Positions 27,064 through 35,127 of a stretch of DNA of 64,000 nucleotides are shown here, one piece after another (within the stretch, counting starts at the first letter, position 1; every line of letters begins with the position of its first letter). The stretch lies in the NCBI GenBank assembly GCA_947085405.1, contig CAMTWO010000017.1, forward strand, positions 11,316 through 75,315, read 5' to 3'. Source of the DNA: JASEGV01 sp947085405 (lineage in GTDB: Bacteria > Bacteroidota > Ignavibacteria > UBA10030 > BY39). The position numbers were made by a program, and so were the translations under genes. The notes under the pieces were generated by a model. That model made no database searches. It was not told the DNA's origin and saw only the letters and a program-made list of their open reading frames with translations.

Positions 27064-27201
27064 TTATTTGAACCTAACAAATTGATATTGTAAAAATGTT
27101 AATTAACTGGGATTCAATATAGCAATATGATTAGACTATTTCAATTATTTTTGTTATACCTGTTTGAACATAATAGAACGGGAACTATTCTAACTGATTT
27201 T

Positions 27202-27222
27202 AAGTTTGAATAATATAAACTT
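27202..27222. promoter_or_regulatory. Probable MarR operator
   Basis: AAGTTT (27202-27207) and AAACTT (27217-27222) flank nine AT-rich bases just before the MarR start at 27231. Size, AT-richness and position fit a MarR-family autoregulatory site. Confidence 0.5.
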
Positions 27223-27230
27223 GAAAGATT

Positions 27231-27701
27231 ATGAAAACCACAAAAAAATATGGAAAAAAGACCGATTTAGCACTCAATTTATGGGTTAAGTTGAGTCGAG
27301 CTTTCGCCGTAATTAATAAGAAGGTGACAGAGGATATTGCAAAATATGGCTTAACTGAGCCACAATTCTGTGTTTTAGAATGTTTAGGACACCTCGGTCA
27401 GTTAAGTATCGGTGAATTGACGAGGAAACAACTCGTCAGTGCCGGAAATATGACCGTGGTGGTAGATAATTTGGAAAAGGAAGGGCTGGTTGAGCGTTCA
27501 CGTGAACCGGGAAACAGGCGTGTTGTAAAAGTTCAACTTACAGCAAAAGGCGCCAAAAAATTCGATGATATTTTTTTAAATCATGCAAAATATATTACTA
27601 ACCTTATATCAGTATTAACAGAAAAAGAACAATCAGACCTTGCAAAGCTACTGAAAAAATTAGGTCTGATAGTCCAACAATTAAATCATAACACAAAATA
27701 A
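27231..27701 (+). CDS. MarR-family transcriptional regulator
   Basis: This is a 156-residue winged-helix protein of normal family length. The recognition helix and wing are visible: LSIGELTRKQLVSAGNMTVVVDNLEKEGLVERSREPGNRRVVKVQLTAKG (about 63-112). It is followed 28 bases later by a YceI-family gene, a common pairing. It likely represses itself and yceI until a small ligand or oxidant releases it. There is no Cys near the N-terminus to mark an OhrR-type redox switch. Confidence 0.9.
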   Translation: MKTTKKYGKKTDLALNLWVKLSRAFAVINKKVTEDIAKYGLTEPQFCVLECLGHLGQLSIGELTRKQLVSAGNMTVVVDNLEKEGLVERSREPGNRRVVKVQLTAKGAKKFDDIFLNHAKYITNLISVLTEKEQSDLAKLLKKLGLIVQQLNHNTK

Positions 27702-27717
27702 TCCGTTAGCTAACGGA
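27702..27717. promoter_or_regulatory. Perfect 16-base palindrome between marR and yceI
   Basis: TCCGTTAGCTAACGGA is perfectly self-complementary and sits directly after the marR stop, just before the AAGGAG of yceI. It could be a second MarR site or an mRNA hairpin controlling yceI translation. Confidence 0.45.
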
Positions 27718-27729
27718 AGGAGAAATAAA

Positions 27730-28317
27730 ATGAAAAAACTAACATATATTTTTTTAGCAATCATATTCAGTATAACTTCAGCAGCATCGCAAACAGGTTG
27801 GAAGATCGATCCTGCTCACAGCAATGTCGAGTTTACAGTTACACATCTCATTATCAGCGAAGTAACAGGACGGTTTACAGAATTCGAGGTGATGCTGACG
27901 CAAACGAAGGACGACTTTACCGGCAGCAGCATAGATGCTACAATAAATGTTAAAAGCGTTAGTACCGATAATGAGAGACGCGATAAACATTTACTCACTC
28001 CCGACTTTTTTAATTCGGAAAAATATCCGACTATTACTTTTAAAAGCACATCTTTTAAGTCGAGTGGGAAAGATAAATTCAACATCGTCGGTGATTTAAC
28101 AATTAACGGAATTACAAAACCTGTAACATTAGAATCAACATTCAAAGGGGAAGTTAAAGACTCATACGGAAATACGAGAGTTGCATTCAAAGCAACTACA
28201 AGCGTGAACCGTTTTGATTATGATGTTAAATGGAACGCCCCGCTTGAAACCGGAGGATTAGTTGTGGGAAAAACAGTAGATATTACATTGAACATCCAAC
28301 TTATAAAAGAAAAATAA
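27730..28317 (+). CDS. YceI-family periplasmic lipocalin-like protein
   Basis: This is a 195-residue protein with a signal peptide (1 to about 20, cut before QTGWKIDPAHS). The family hallmarks WKIDPAHSNVEFTVTHLIIS at the mature N-terminus and FDYDVKWN near the C-terminus are present. YceI proteins form an eight-stranded barrel that binds isoprenoid-like lipids. It stands behind the MarR regulator and directly before the phosphoesterase, whose ATG is adjacent to its stop. Confidence 0.9.
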   Translation: MKKLTYIFLAIIFSITSAASQTGWKIDPAHSNVEFTVTHLIISEVTGRFTEFEVMLTQTKDDFTGSSIDATINVKSVSTDNERRDKHLLTPDFFNSEKYPTITFKSTSFKSSGKDKFNIVGDLTINGITKPVTLESTFKGEVKDSYGNTRVAFKATTSVNRFDYDVKWNAPLETGGLVVGKTVDITLNIQLIKEK

Positions 28318-29475
28318 ATGAGAAACAGTAGTTTCTTTTTCTTTTTTGGAATTGTCCTTGTAATCTACGGGCTTATCAATTTATACATTTTCAAACGTGG
28401 GTTACAAGGTATTCCAAAAGAGTCGCCCATCCGCATTTATTACATAGTGTTATTTTTATTTCTTTCGCTTGCTTATTTGGGCGGGAGAATTTTAGAAAGA
28501 TACATCCCAAGTTTTGTTAGCGATATTTTAGTTAGCATCGGTTCATACTGGTTAGCGGCTATGATCTATTTTTTACTATTCATACTCCTGTTCGATCTGC
28601 TCCGTCTGATTAATCATTTTGTTCCGTTCTTTCCATCCTTTATCAAAAATAATTTCGGAGTATTTAAAAAATACCTTGCGTTTTTTGTGGTGTTGATTGT
28701 TACAGGAGTAATTGTATTTGGACACCTCAACGCTATTTGCCCACAAATCAAAACGGTAAATATCAAAATCAATAAAAAGGTTGAAGGGATAAGGGAACTT
28801 AATTTAGCAGTAATTTCGGATATTCATTTGGGAACTATAATCGGTCGTGAACGATTCAGTAAAATTGTTGATGAAATTAATAAGCTAAATCCCGACCTGA
28901 TATTATTTGCAGGAGATATTGTTGACGAGTCGATTGGTCCGGTCATCAACGACAATATTGGGAAGTGTGTCGAGCGGTTAAAATCGACTTATGGTATTTA
29001 TGCTGTAACAGGAAATCATGAATATATCGGTGGTGTTAAAGCTGCCACAGGTTATTTTTCGAAACATAAAGTTAATTGGCTCAGAGATTCTGTAGTGAAC
29101 ATCGATGATAAAATTTTGCTTGTAGGGCGTGAAGACCGAACGATTACACGGTTCACGGGTAAGGTTCGAAAACCACTTGCAGAAATTATTGCAAACGTGG
29201 ATTCTAAACTGCCGATAATTTTGATGGATCATCAACCGATTGGTTTGGATGAAGCAGTTGAAAATGAAATAGATTTACAGTTATCGGGGCACACTCATCA
29301 CGGGCAGCTATGGCCCTTCAATTACATCGCGGAAAAAATTTATGAAGTCAGTTGGGGATATCTGAAAAAAGGCGAAACTCATTTTTATGTTTCGTCGGGT
29401 GTCGGGACGTGGGGACCGCCTGTGCGGACTGGGAATAGACCTGAGATTGTGAATATAAAATTAAGGTTTGAGTAA
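28318..29475 (+). CDS. Membrane-bound metallophosphoesterase (YkuE-like)
   Basis: This is a 385-residue protein. Four or five membrane helices fill residues 1 to about 140. A calcineurin-like phosphoesterase domain follows with SDIHLG, FAGDIVDE, GNHEY and LSGHTHHGQLWP, a complete two-metal site. Relatives cleave phosphodiester or pyrophosphate bonds in lipids such as UDP-diacylglucosamine. The start ATG follows the yceI TAA without a gap, so it is probably in the same operon. Confidence 0.9.
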   Translation: MRNSSFFFFFGIVLVIYGLINLYIFKRGLQGIPKESPIRIYYIVLFLFLSLAYLGGRILERYIPSFVSDILVSIGSYWLAAMIYFLLFILLFDLLRLINHFVPFFPSFIKNNFGVFKKYLAFFVVLIVTGVIVFGHLNAICPQIKTVNIKINKKVEGIRELNLAVISDIHLGTIIGRERFSKIVDEINKLNPDLILFAGDIVDESIGPVINDNIGKCVERLKSTYGIYAVTGNHEYIGGVKAATGYFSKHKVNWLRDSVVNIDDKILLVGREDRTITRFTGKVRKPLAEIIANVDSKLPIILMDHQPIGLDEAVENEIDLQLSGHTHHGQLWPFNYIAEKIYEVSWGYLKKGETHFYVSSGVGTWGPPVRTGNRPEIVNIKLRFE

Positions 29476-29618
29476 AGAGCAAAGAGCGGGGAGTGTGAGA
29501 AGATGCGAATGGGCGAAACGGCGATGGGGTGAACGGGGGAATGGGAGAAACGGTGAAGGGGAGAGGAAGAAACTGGATTTTTGGATTGATGGATTGTTGG
29601 AAAAACTAAAATATTGAT
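29476..29618. other. Purine-rich, low-complexity intergenic stretch
   Basis: The stretch is dominated by G and A on the plus strand, with loosely repeated GAAACGG, GATGGGG and GAACGGGGG segments. It has no gene and no clear hairpin. Similar GAAACGG-type strings occur at about 23003-23020 and 60581-60610. Confidence 0.4.
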
Positions 29619-30107
29619 TCACGATTTTATTCCCGCTTCAACTTTAATTATCGGAAGGGCGTTCTTCAAATCTGACGGAGTTATCTCGACTAAAAATCCT
29701 CGCTTGCCGCCGTTGATGTAAATTTTATTCATCTCAAAAATTGATGTTTCAACATAGACGGGCAGTTGCTTTCTTGTGCCGAACGGACTCGTTCCTCCGA
29801 AAATATATCCCGTGTGCTTTTCGGCTGTCCGCTCATCGCACGGCTCAACGTGTTTCACTCCTAAAAAGCGTGCAAGGTTTTTCGTTGAAACTTCACAATC
29901 CCCGTGCATCAGAACAATCATCGGCTGCTTTGTATCTGTTTCCATAACGATTGTTTTTATAATGCTGTGTTCGGGAATATTCAGTGCGCTTGAAGCCACT
30001 TTAGTTCCGCCGTGTTCCTCGTATTTGTAGAAATGAGGAACGAAGTTAATTTTTTTATCAATCAAGATTCGGACAGCAGATGTTGTCGGTATGTCGGGCT
30101 TTTTTAT
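29619..30107 (-). CDS. ybaK: YbaK/EbsC-type Cys-tRNA(Pro) deacylase, probable ATA start
   Basis: This is a YbaK/ProX editing domain that removes Cys wrongly attached to tRNA(Pro), with the conserved Lys in SIIKTIVM and the GGTSPFGTRK loop. The first standard start is a TTG at 30065, but that removes the family's usual N-terminus. Reading upstream in frame gives KKPDIPTTSAVRILIDKK, which matches YbaK starts. A GGAG at 30116-30113 lies five bases before an ATA codon at 30107-30105, and no ATG, GTG or TTG lies between that and an upstream stop. The ATA is therefore proposed as start (163 codons with stop). Function is certain; the start is not. Confidence 0.8.
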   Translation of the reverse strand: MKKPDIPTTSAVRILIDKKINFVPHFYKYEEHGGTKVASSALNIPEHSIIKTIVMETDTKQPMIVLMHGDCEVSTKNLARFLGVKHVEPCDERTAEKHTGYIFGGTSPFGTRKQLPVYVETSIFEMNKIYINGGKRGFLVEITPSDLKNALPIIKVEAGIKS

Positions 30108-30225
30108 AAATTCTCCATAAAATTATTCATTGTGTAGCTTTATAACTATTGCTGAACTCATTGCCACGAGGACACCAAGCCCCTAAGGCACACATCGTAG
30201 TTAATAGTCAGTCCGCTAATAATTA

Positions 30226-30876
30226 TCATTTCAAAATTACACCCCATTCAGCAACGACGAAGCCGGATCTTTCAAACTTTGGAATCAAGGGAGGTGATAA
30301 CTTTATGTCCTCATCAGTACTCCCCTTGATAGAATAGAAAAGGCGGAGTATGTTATCCGGTTGCTGCGATAATTCTAATAGAATCATTTTATCAATATCG
30401 CTTTTATATTGAGGATAGATAATGTAAAACGGATGTGAGTCTAATATTGGTATCCAGTAATCTAAAAAGTCGTTAATTTCTCGCTGCGAAAAACCTGTGG
30501 CAAGCATGTTCTCCGAGAAGAATGTTGTAAGGTTGGAATTCTTTACAACCCAACCCGACTCGTATTGGCAAAGGTCAGGATTTCCACTCTCATAAAATAG
30601 ATAATCGTAAGCATCATTTATTCTGCCAGATGGTTCGACAGTAATATTCCACCCATTTTGGTAAGGAGGTTCGGAAACAGTAACTGAGCCGCCAACAGGA
30701 AATTTTAAGGAAACAAATAGGTTGGTTTTTACTTCGGGATATATATAAATGTTTGGTTTCCTTACATTCACCCAACTCGAATCTTGTTCTGATGGTTCTG
30801 TGGATCCTCGTTTACAAGAGTTAGTGTTTATTAATAGAACAGATAGGGTTATACAGAATAAAATAAATTGTTTCAT
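30226..30876 (-). CDS. Lipoprotein with KPNIYIYP motif
   Basis: This is about 216 residues from the ATG at 30876, which overlaps the previous stop by four bases (ATGA) and has GGAG at a good distance; an ATG four codons earlier is less likely. A lipobox ends at NTNSC, so it is a membrane-anchored lipoprotein. The N-terminal RKPNIYIYPE followed by GWNITVEPSG resembles a widespread uncharacterised family with a KPVIYLYP-type motif. It is translationally coupled to the alkyltransferase-like gene. The function is unknown. Confidence 0.7.
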   Translation of the reverse strand: MKQFILFCITLSVLLINTNSCKRGSTEPSEQDSSWVNVRKPNIYIYPEVKTNLFVSLKFPVGGSVTVSEPPYQNGWNITVEPSGRINDAYDYLFYESGNPDLCQYESGWVVKNSNLTTFFSENMLATGFSQREINDFLDYWIPILDSHPFYIIYPQYKSDIDKMILLELSQQPDNILRLFYSIKGSTDEDIKLSPPLIPKFERSGFVVAEWGVILK

Positions 30877-31217
30877 GGCTTTCTCCATTTATTATTTAAC
30901 GAGTTCAACCAACCGTGCACTGTAAAATCAATTTTGTCGTTATAAAAACTAATACTTTCTTTTTCTAATAACAACCGTTGCAATTTATAGGCGTTCGAGT
31001 TTTTTGGGAATGATATTTTGCCATTAGAATTAATCACCCGATGCCACGGAATCTTTGTGTCATCCGGAAGATTATGCAGTGCATATCCCACCAGCCGGGC
31101 TTGGTTTTTCAAGCCGGACAATTCTGCGACTTGTCCATAAGTTGCGACTTTGCCTTTCGGAATTTGCCGCACAGTTTGCCAGATTAGTTTGTATCCATCA
31201 GGAATTGTATTCTTCAT
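30873..31217 (-). CDS. Alkyltransferase-like DNA-repair protein (ATL)
   Basis: This is a 114-residue protein matching the DNA-binding domain of O6-alkylguanine transferases (PKGKVATYGQVAELSG, ARLVGYALHN). The reactive PCHRV is PWHRV, with Trp58 in place of Cys. That is the hallmark of ATL proteins, which bind O6-alkylguanine without repairing it and hand the lesion to nucleotide excision repair. UvrB is encoded 10 kb away. It lacks the N-terminal domain of Ada/Ogt. Confidence 0.9.
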   Translation of the reverse strand: MKNTIPDGYKLIWQTVRQIPKGKVATYGQVAELSGLKNQARLVGYALHNLPDDTKIPWHRVINSNGKISFPKNSNAYKLQRLLLEKESISFYNDKIDFTVHGWLNSLNNKWRKP

Positions 31218-31257
31218 TCTGAATTCAATTTATAAAATAGGATGCTTTGAAACAAAT

Positions 31258-31291
31258 AAAAAAGGCGTTCTTGCTATTAACAAAGAACGCC
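31258..31291 (-). terminator. Rho-independent terminator after the membrane protein at 31322
   Basis: On the minus strand, GGCGTTCTTTG and CAAGAACGCC pair around TTAATAG and are followed by six T. It ends the transcript of the minus-strand gene whose stop is at 31322. Confidence 0.75.
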
Positions 31292-31321
31292 CTTGAAATC
31301 ATAATTTCAATTCTGACTACG

Positions 31322-31735
31322 CTAACTTTGTTTAGCGGTTTTCCCATATATCGCTGCCACTATGGCGCCCAGAATGATATATTGTATCATTCCATAAACA
31401 AACCATTGGGCAGCAACAGAGTAAGGCATGGGAATCATTGCATAAGTGGCGTAAGCCATCGGAACAGACATCAGAAAGCCGACGTATATTCCGTACCGAA
31501 CTCCTTCTATAATTCCTTTACCAGTATATCCTTTTGAAAAGATCAGTACGAAAAAGAATGAGGTAAACAGATACACGACATAATAGATCCACATCTTCGT
31601 TTGCATATCAGTTCGCCAGATGTTTTTCATCTCATCCGATTGATAAGTCGGGGATAAAATCAATCCGTGAATGATGAAACTAAAAATGCTCATCGCAATA
31701 AATATTACGATGAAAGAAATCCAAAAATTTTTCAT
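31322..31735 (-). CDS. Small four-helix integral membrane protein
   Basis: The start is taken at the ATG at 31735 (MKNFWISF...), which has AAAGGAGC upstream; a longer version from 31810 would begin inside a repeat. The 137 residues hold four membrane helices, with FIIHGLIL in the first, a short loop with two Met-Lys/Trp-Arg clusters, and PMAYATYAMIPMPYSVAAQWF before the last. It resembles small uncharacterised membrane proteins of Bacteroidota. The function is unknown. Confidence 0.65.
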   Translation of the reverse strand: MKNFWISFIVIFIAMSIFSFIIHGLILSPTYQSDEMKNIWRTDMQTKMWIYYVVYLFTSFFFVLIFSKGYTGKGIIEGVRYGIYVGFLMSVPMAYATYAMIPMPYSVAAQWFVYGMIQYIILGAIVAAIYGKTAKQS

Positions 31736-31761
31736 AATTGCTCCTTTGTTTATTAGTAATG

Positions 31762-31942
31762 TGCGACTCACTTTTCCCGAAGGGACGGAGTCTATGTATA
31801 AAGTCAACAAAAGGAACTCAACCCCTATCAGAAATTAGACAAATCTCCCCTTCTCTTGGTAAGAGAAGGGGTCAGGGGATGAGTTCGAATAAAATAATAA
31901 GTTTTTACACAGACTCGTCGGCTTCGCCGAAAGTGAGTCGCA
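31762..31942. repeat. 181-base element with inverted ends (MITE-like)
   Basis: TGCGACTCACTTT (31762-31774) is the exact inverse complement of AAAGTGAGTCGCA (31930-31942); over 32 bases the ends match at about 24 positions. Inside is a perfect 11-base hairpin, CCCCTTCTCTT (31847-31857) with AAGAGAAGGGG (31861-31871). It carries no gene and no clear target duplication. It lies eight bases beyond the stop of the T9SS protein at 31951. Confidence 0.5.
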
Positions 31943-31950
31943 TTTTCAGG

Positions 31951-32685
31951 TTATTTCAATAATAAAAATTTCTTGACCGCAACAAAATCACCGGCACGTA
32001 ATGGTTCGGTTGAACTCACCACAAGTCGGTAGAAGTACACGCCACTTGTCAACTGCCTACCGCCAACTGTTGACTGGAATTCAATCTCATATCTACCAAC
32101 CTTCGTATATTCATTTACTAAAATTGCCACTTCTCTTCCCAAGATATCATACACACTCAATTTCACGTGTCCATTTTCCGGAATATCGTATCTGATAATT
32201 GTCGATGGATTGAACGGATTTGGATAATTTTGCCAAGGATTAAAATTCTTAGGGACGTAAAGCTCATCATCAAAAATGGCAGATGGGTCCTTACATTTAC
32301 TTTGATAACCTGATATAGAATTCGATGGACTATTTGAATTATTGATAGTGAAGGAAAGTATTCCTACAAATTGGGAATCGGCATAAGGGAGATATCGGAA
32401 TACCGATACATAATACGTTCCTGGGAGTAATCCGGTAATTGAAGTGCAAAGGTCGAATGCACAAGTGCAAGTGCACCAATCTTTTGCAGTATCCAGTTCT
32501 ATTACATTAATCGAATCCATCATGATTGTGACATCGAATTGGAAATTGGTGCAGCAATTTGTAGTTACATCGGTATTCCAAATTTTAACGGTGTCGCCTT
32601 TGATCTCAATATAAAGCGAATCTTCACCTGCAAATACTGATGTGGCAATTGTAAAAAGTAAAAATATAACACTTAATATTTTCAT
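31951..32685 (-). CDS. Secreted protein with T9SS sorting domain
   Basis: This is a 244-residue protein with a signal peptide (about 1-19). A Cys-rich beta domain (TNCCTNFQFD, DWCTCTCAFDLC, about 40-80) forms the mature body. The last roughly 90 residues (NPWQNYPNPFNPSTIIRYD...GVYFYRLVV...KKFLLLK) are a type IX secretion signal. The Cys cluster suggests disulfides or a metal site. It lies 17 bases downstream of the related secreted gene at 32703, so the two probably share a transcript. Confidence 0.75.
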   Translation of the reverse strand: MKILSVIFLLFTIATSVFAGEDSLYIEIKGDTVKIWNTDVTTNCCTNFQFDVTIMMDSINVIELDTAKDWCTCTCAFDLCTSITGLLPGTYYVSVFRYLPYADSQFVGILSFTINNSNSPSNSISGYQSKCKDPSAIFDDELYVPKNFNPWQNYPNPFNPSTIIRYDIPENGHVKLSVYDILGREVAILVNEYTKVGRYEIEFQSTVGGRQLTSGVYFYRLVVSSTEPLRAGDFVAVKKFLLLK

Positions 32686-32702
32686 GGCTATCTCCTAAAA
32701 AA

Positions 32703-33548
32703 TTATTTTATAAGTATCATCTTACCTGTCAAAACATTACTTCCGGCTTTCGATGAACTCACTACGAGTCTGTAAAAATATACGCCACTTGTTAGCTTCG
32801 AACCGTTAAACTCAACTTCATACCTTCCCGCTTCTCGCTTTTCATTCACGAGCGTTGCCACTTCTCTTCCCAAGATATCATGCACACTCAATTCCATGTG
32901 ACCATTTTCCGGAATATCGTATCTGATAGTTGTTGATGGGTTGAATGGATTTGGATAGTTATGGTGAAGTAAAAAGTCTTTAGGAATTACGGCATCAAAA
33001 CAAGAGGTGATCTGAGAACCATATCTCACACTATCTATAATAGCACCTTTTAATTCTGCCCAATCCCACATACCATAGATCCCAGTGATGCCAAAACTGT
33101 CTGCTACATCGTAATACATTTCATCATCGATATAATGAATATAATCGACTAAAAAATTTTTCGTAAGTCGACTATGTCCAAAAATGTTCTCATATCTGCT
33201 CCCCCTTGCAAATATTATAATTGTATCATTACTATTTGGCAAAGCTATTATGCTAACCGTATCACCATTTTTTTTATCAAAGTCAAACAGCAATATTTCT
33301 TGATTTACAGTAGGATGGATTTCATATACTTTATTTCCAACTTGACGTTGATATTTTAATCTCGGTTGATATCCGGAGGAGAATACATAATATTTTATTC
33401 CATTATAAATCACAGTGTCAGTAATTTTTGTATCATGATAATCATAATCGTAATCCCAAAAATTCCCGATGCTTAACGGATAGTAAAATTGTGAGTAAGA
33501 AATTGTTATTACTAAAAAATTGAGTATTAAGAGTTTTATTATTTTCAT
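32703..33548 (-). CDS. Secreted protein with T9SS sorting domain
   Basis: This is a 281-residue protein with a signal peptide (about 1-19). Residues about 20-190 form a beta-rich domain (FYYPLSIGNFWDYDYDY at the start) of a type frequent in Ignavibacteria secreted proteins. From about 195 the type IX signal begins (LLHHNYPNPFNPSTTIRYD...GVYFYRLVVSS). The sorting domain is nearly the same as that of the 31951 protein, so these neighbours share a recent origin at least in that part. The function is unknown. Confidence 0.75.
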   Translation of the reverse strand: MKIIKLLILNFLVITISYSQFYYPLSIGNFWDYDYDYHDTKITDTVIYNGIKYYVFSSGYQPRLKYQRQVGNKVYEIHPTVNQEILLFDFDKKNGDTVSIIALPNSNDTIIIFARGSRYENIFGHSRLTKNFLVDYIHYIDDEMYYDVADSFGITGIYGMWDWAELKGAIIDSVRYGSQITSCFDAVIPKDFLLHHNYPNPFNPSTTIRYDIPENGHMELSVHDILGREVATLVNEKREAGRYEVEFNGSKLTSGVYFYRLVVSSSKAGSNVLTGKMILIK

Positions 33549-33556
33549 AATCTACT

Positions 33557-33640
33557 TCATTTTATTAAAATCATTTTACCGGTCAAAATATTACTCCCAA
33601 CTTTCAATGAACTCACCACGAGTCTGTAAAAATATACGCC
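33557..33640 (-). pseudogene. Orphan T9SS C-terminal remnant
   Basis: The minus strand still encodes GVYFYRLVVSSLKVGSNILT followed by GKMILIK and a stop, almost the same as the end of the 32703 protein. No body precedes it. Upstream the frame runs into the palindromes TACGCCAGAGGCGTA (33635-33649) and TCCGCC/GGAGGA and then another gene. It is a leftover of a deleted or recombined copy. Confidence 0.7.
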
Positions 33641-33704
33641 AGAGGCGTATCCGCCTTTGGAGGACACGCCCCTCGATATGGGTTTGTTGCAACTGTTTGG
33701 TGTT

Positions 33705-34382
33705 TTAATTTGTATTTATTTTTATCCATTTTGATTTTTCCCATAATACTCCATCGTTATAGTAGTGAACACCTTTTGTGTATAATTTATAATAACCGTT
33801 AGGTAAATCTTTCTTGCGATAAATCAAAGGTCCCCATTCTGCATACTGCTTATGTGAATCGAAGGGTTTAGCGACAACGTTACCTTTTAAGTCGTAAAGT
33901 ATAACTGTGATTAGTGCGGGTTCCTTCAAATCAAATCTTAAAAAAATACGATCGGTAGTTTCTATTTTTTCAACATACTTTATTAATAAAGCGTTGACCT
34001 CTCTTAATTCATAACCGGGGGCGTCAAAGACAATAGCAGTTCGAAAATCATATTTTAAATTGGTTATAGCGTCGGCATCGCTTAAAGATGTTTCTTGAAT
34101 TAACTTATCGAAAAGCCGTTGGTCTTGTTCTTTGTTGAAAGGGAAGGGGATTCTCAACTCACCGATAGAATTTGTTCCAATTACAATGTAATCATGGGGG
34201 ACTTCATTTGTATCCTCAAAAACTTCGATCGACGATAATACCTCGTCAAATTCAACTGAGCTTTCTATCATAAAGATAGGCAAATTATGCCGTGGGTTTT
34301 TCTCCAACTGAGTGTAACCGCATCCAGAAAGAAAAAATGAGAACAATACTAATTTACAGTAAATTGTATTTCGATTAATCAT
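33705..34382 (-). CDS. Lipoprotein, uncharacterised
   Basis: This is a 225-residue protein with a lipobox ending at LSGC (Cys about 21). The middle part (SLSDADAITNLKYDFRTAIVFDAPGYELREVNALLIKY) is reminiscent of YbjQ-like heavy-metal-binding/lipoprotein families. The C-terminal 70 residues (RIFLRFDLKEPALITVILYDLKGNVV...GYYKLYTKG) look like the FlgD/T9SS-type Ig fold but lack the usual Pro-Asn-Pro start, so they are probably not a sorting signal. Its promoter must lie in the roughly 130-base gap shared with the plsY-like gene. Confidence 0.6.
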   Translation of the reverse strand: MINRNTIYCKLVLFSFFLSGCGYTQLEKNPRHNLPIFMIESSVEFDEVLSSIEVFEDTNEVPHDYIVIGTNSIGELRIPFPFNKEQDQRLFDKLIQETSLSDADAITNLKYDFRTAIVFDAPGYELREVNALLIKYVEKIETTDRIFLRFDLKEPALITVILYDLKGNVVAKPFDSHKQYAEWGPLIYRKKDLPNGYYKLYTKGVHYYNDGVLWEKSKWIKINTN

Positions 34383-34512
34383 CTCTTATTTCCGACTCCT
34401 TGCCGTTAATTTATATAAAGTAATTTTATAAAGCAAATCGTTTCCTTGCTAATCCCGCCAATTTTTCTTATTTTTAACCGTATTTTATAATATATCAAGG
34501 AGTTATCGCAAA

Positions 34513-35127
34513 TTGGCTGACTATTTAATCAGCATCATTATCGGTTATTTTATCGGCTCTTTTCCGAGCGCTTTTTTATTGGTTAAGTTAACGGCTAAAA
34601 AAGACATTCGGAAAGAAGGAACCGGTGTTACAGGAACTTTTAATACTTTCGAAGTTACTCAATCGAAAGTAGTAGGAATTTCTGTGTTGGTTTTGGATTT
34701 GCTGAAAGGTGTAGCTGTTATACTCACTGTAAATTTTTTATTCGGTAACCATTTTTCCACATCAGCCATAGCAGCATGCAGTGCGATTATCGGCCACAAT
34801 TATCCGGTATGGCTTAAGTTTAAAGGCGGTCGCGGTTTAGCTATTACGGCCGGTGTTATGTTAGTGTTAGGTTGGATTTACATCGTTGCGTGGATAGTAA
34901 TGTTTGGTATTTCATACTTAGCTTATAAGAAGCTACATCTATCAAATATAATTGCCACCGTTATAAGTCCAATCGTTTTAGTCTTAACTCCCGAGAAAAT
35001 ATTAAAATACATTTTGCCCGCATACATAGATAAAACTGATTTTCTGTATCTTGCTTTGTGTGTTTGTTCGTTGTTATTAATTTCGCATATTGACCAAATA
35101 AAATTATTGTTTCAGAAAGATAAGTAA
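34513..35127 (+). CDS. PlsY-like glycerol-3-phosphate acyltransferase, divergent
   Basis: This is a 204-residue protein with a TTG start, supported by AAGGAG (34497-34502) and by the family-typical N-terminus YLISIIIGYFIGSFPSA. It has about five membrane helices. PlsY transfers acyl groups from acyl phosphate to glycerol-3-phosphate. The second motif is present as KFKGGRGLAITAG. The first, normally GSGNxGATN, is GTGVTGTFN (36-44), and the C-terminal His/Asn motif is weak. It may therefore be a specialised paralogue. Its TAA overlaps the transketolase ATG by one base. Confidence 0.7.
   Translation: MADYLISIIIGYFIGSFPSAFLLVKLTAKKDIRKEGTGVTGTFNTFEVTQSKVVGISVLVLDLLKGVAVILTVNFLFGNHFSTSAIAACSAIIGHNYPVWLKFKGGRGLAITAGVMLVLGWIYIVAWIVMFGISYLAYKKLHLSNIIATVISPIVLVLTPEKILKYILPAYIDKTDFLYLALCVCSLLLISHIDQIKLLFQKDK

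Noticed and set aside
31738..31962. Open frame on the plus strand between 31738 and 31962
   Set aside because: It overlaps the inverted-end element and the end of a T9SS gene, and the translation has no pattern.
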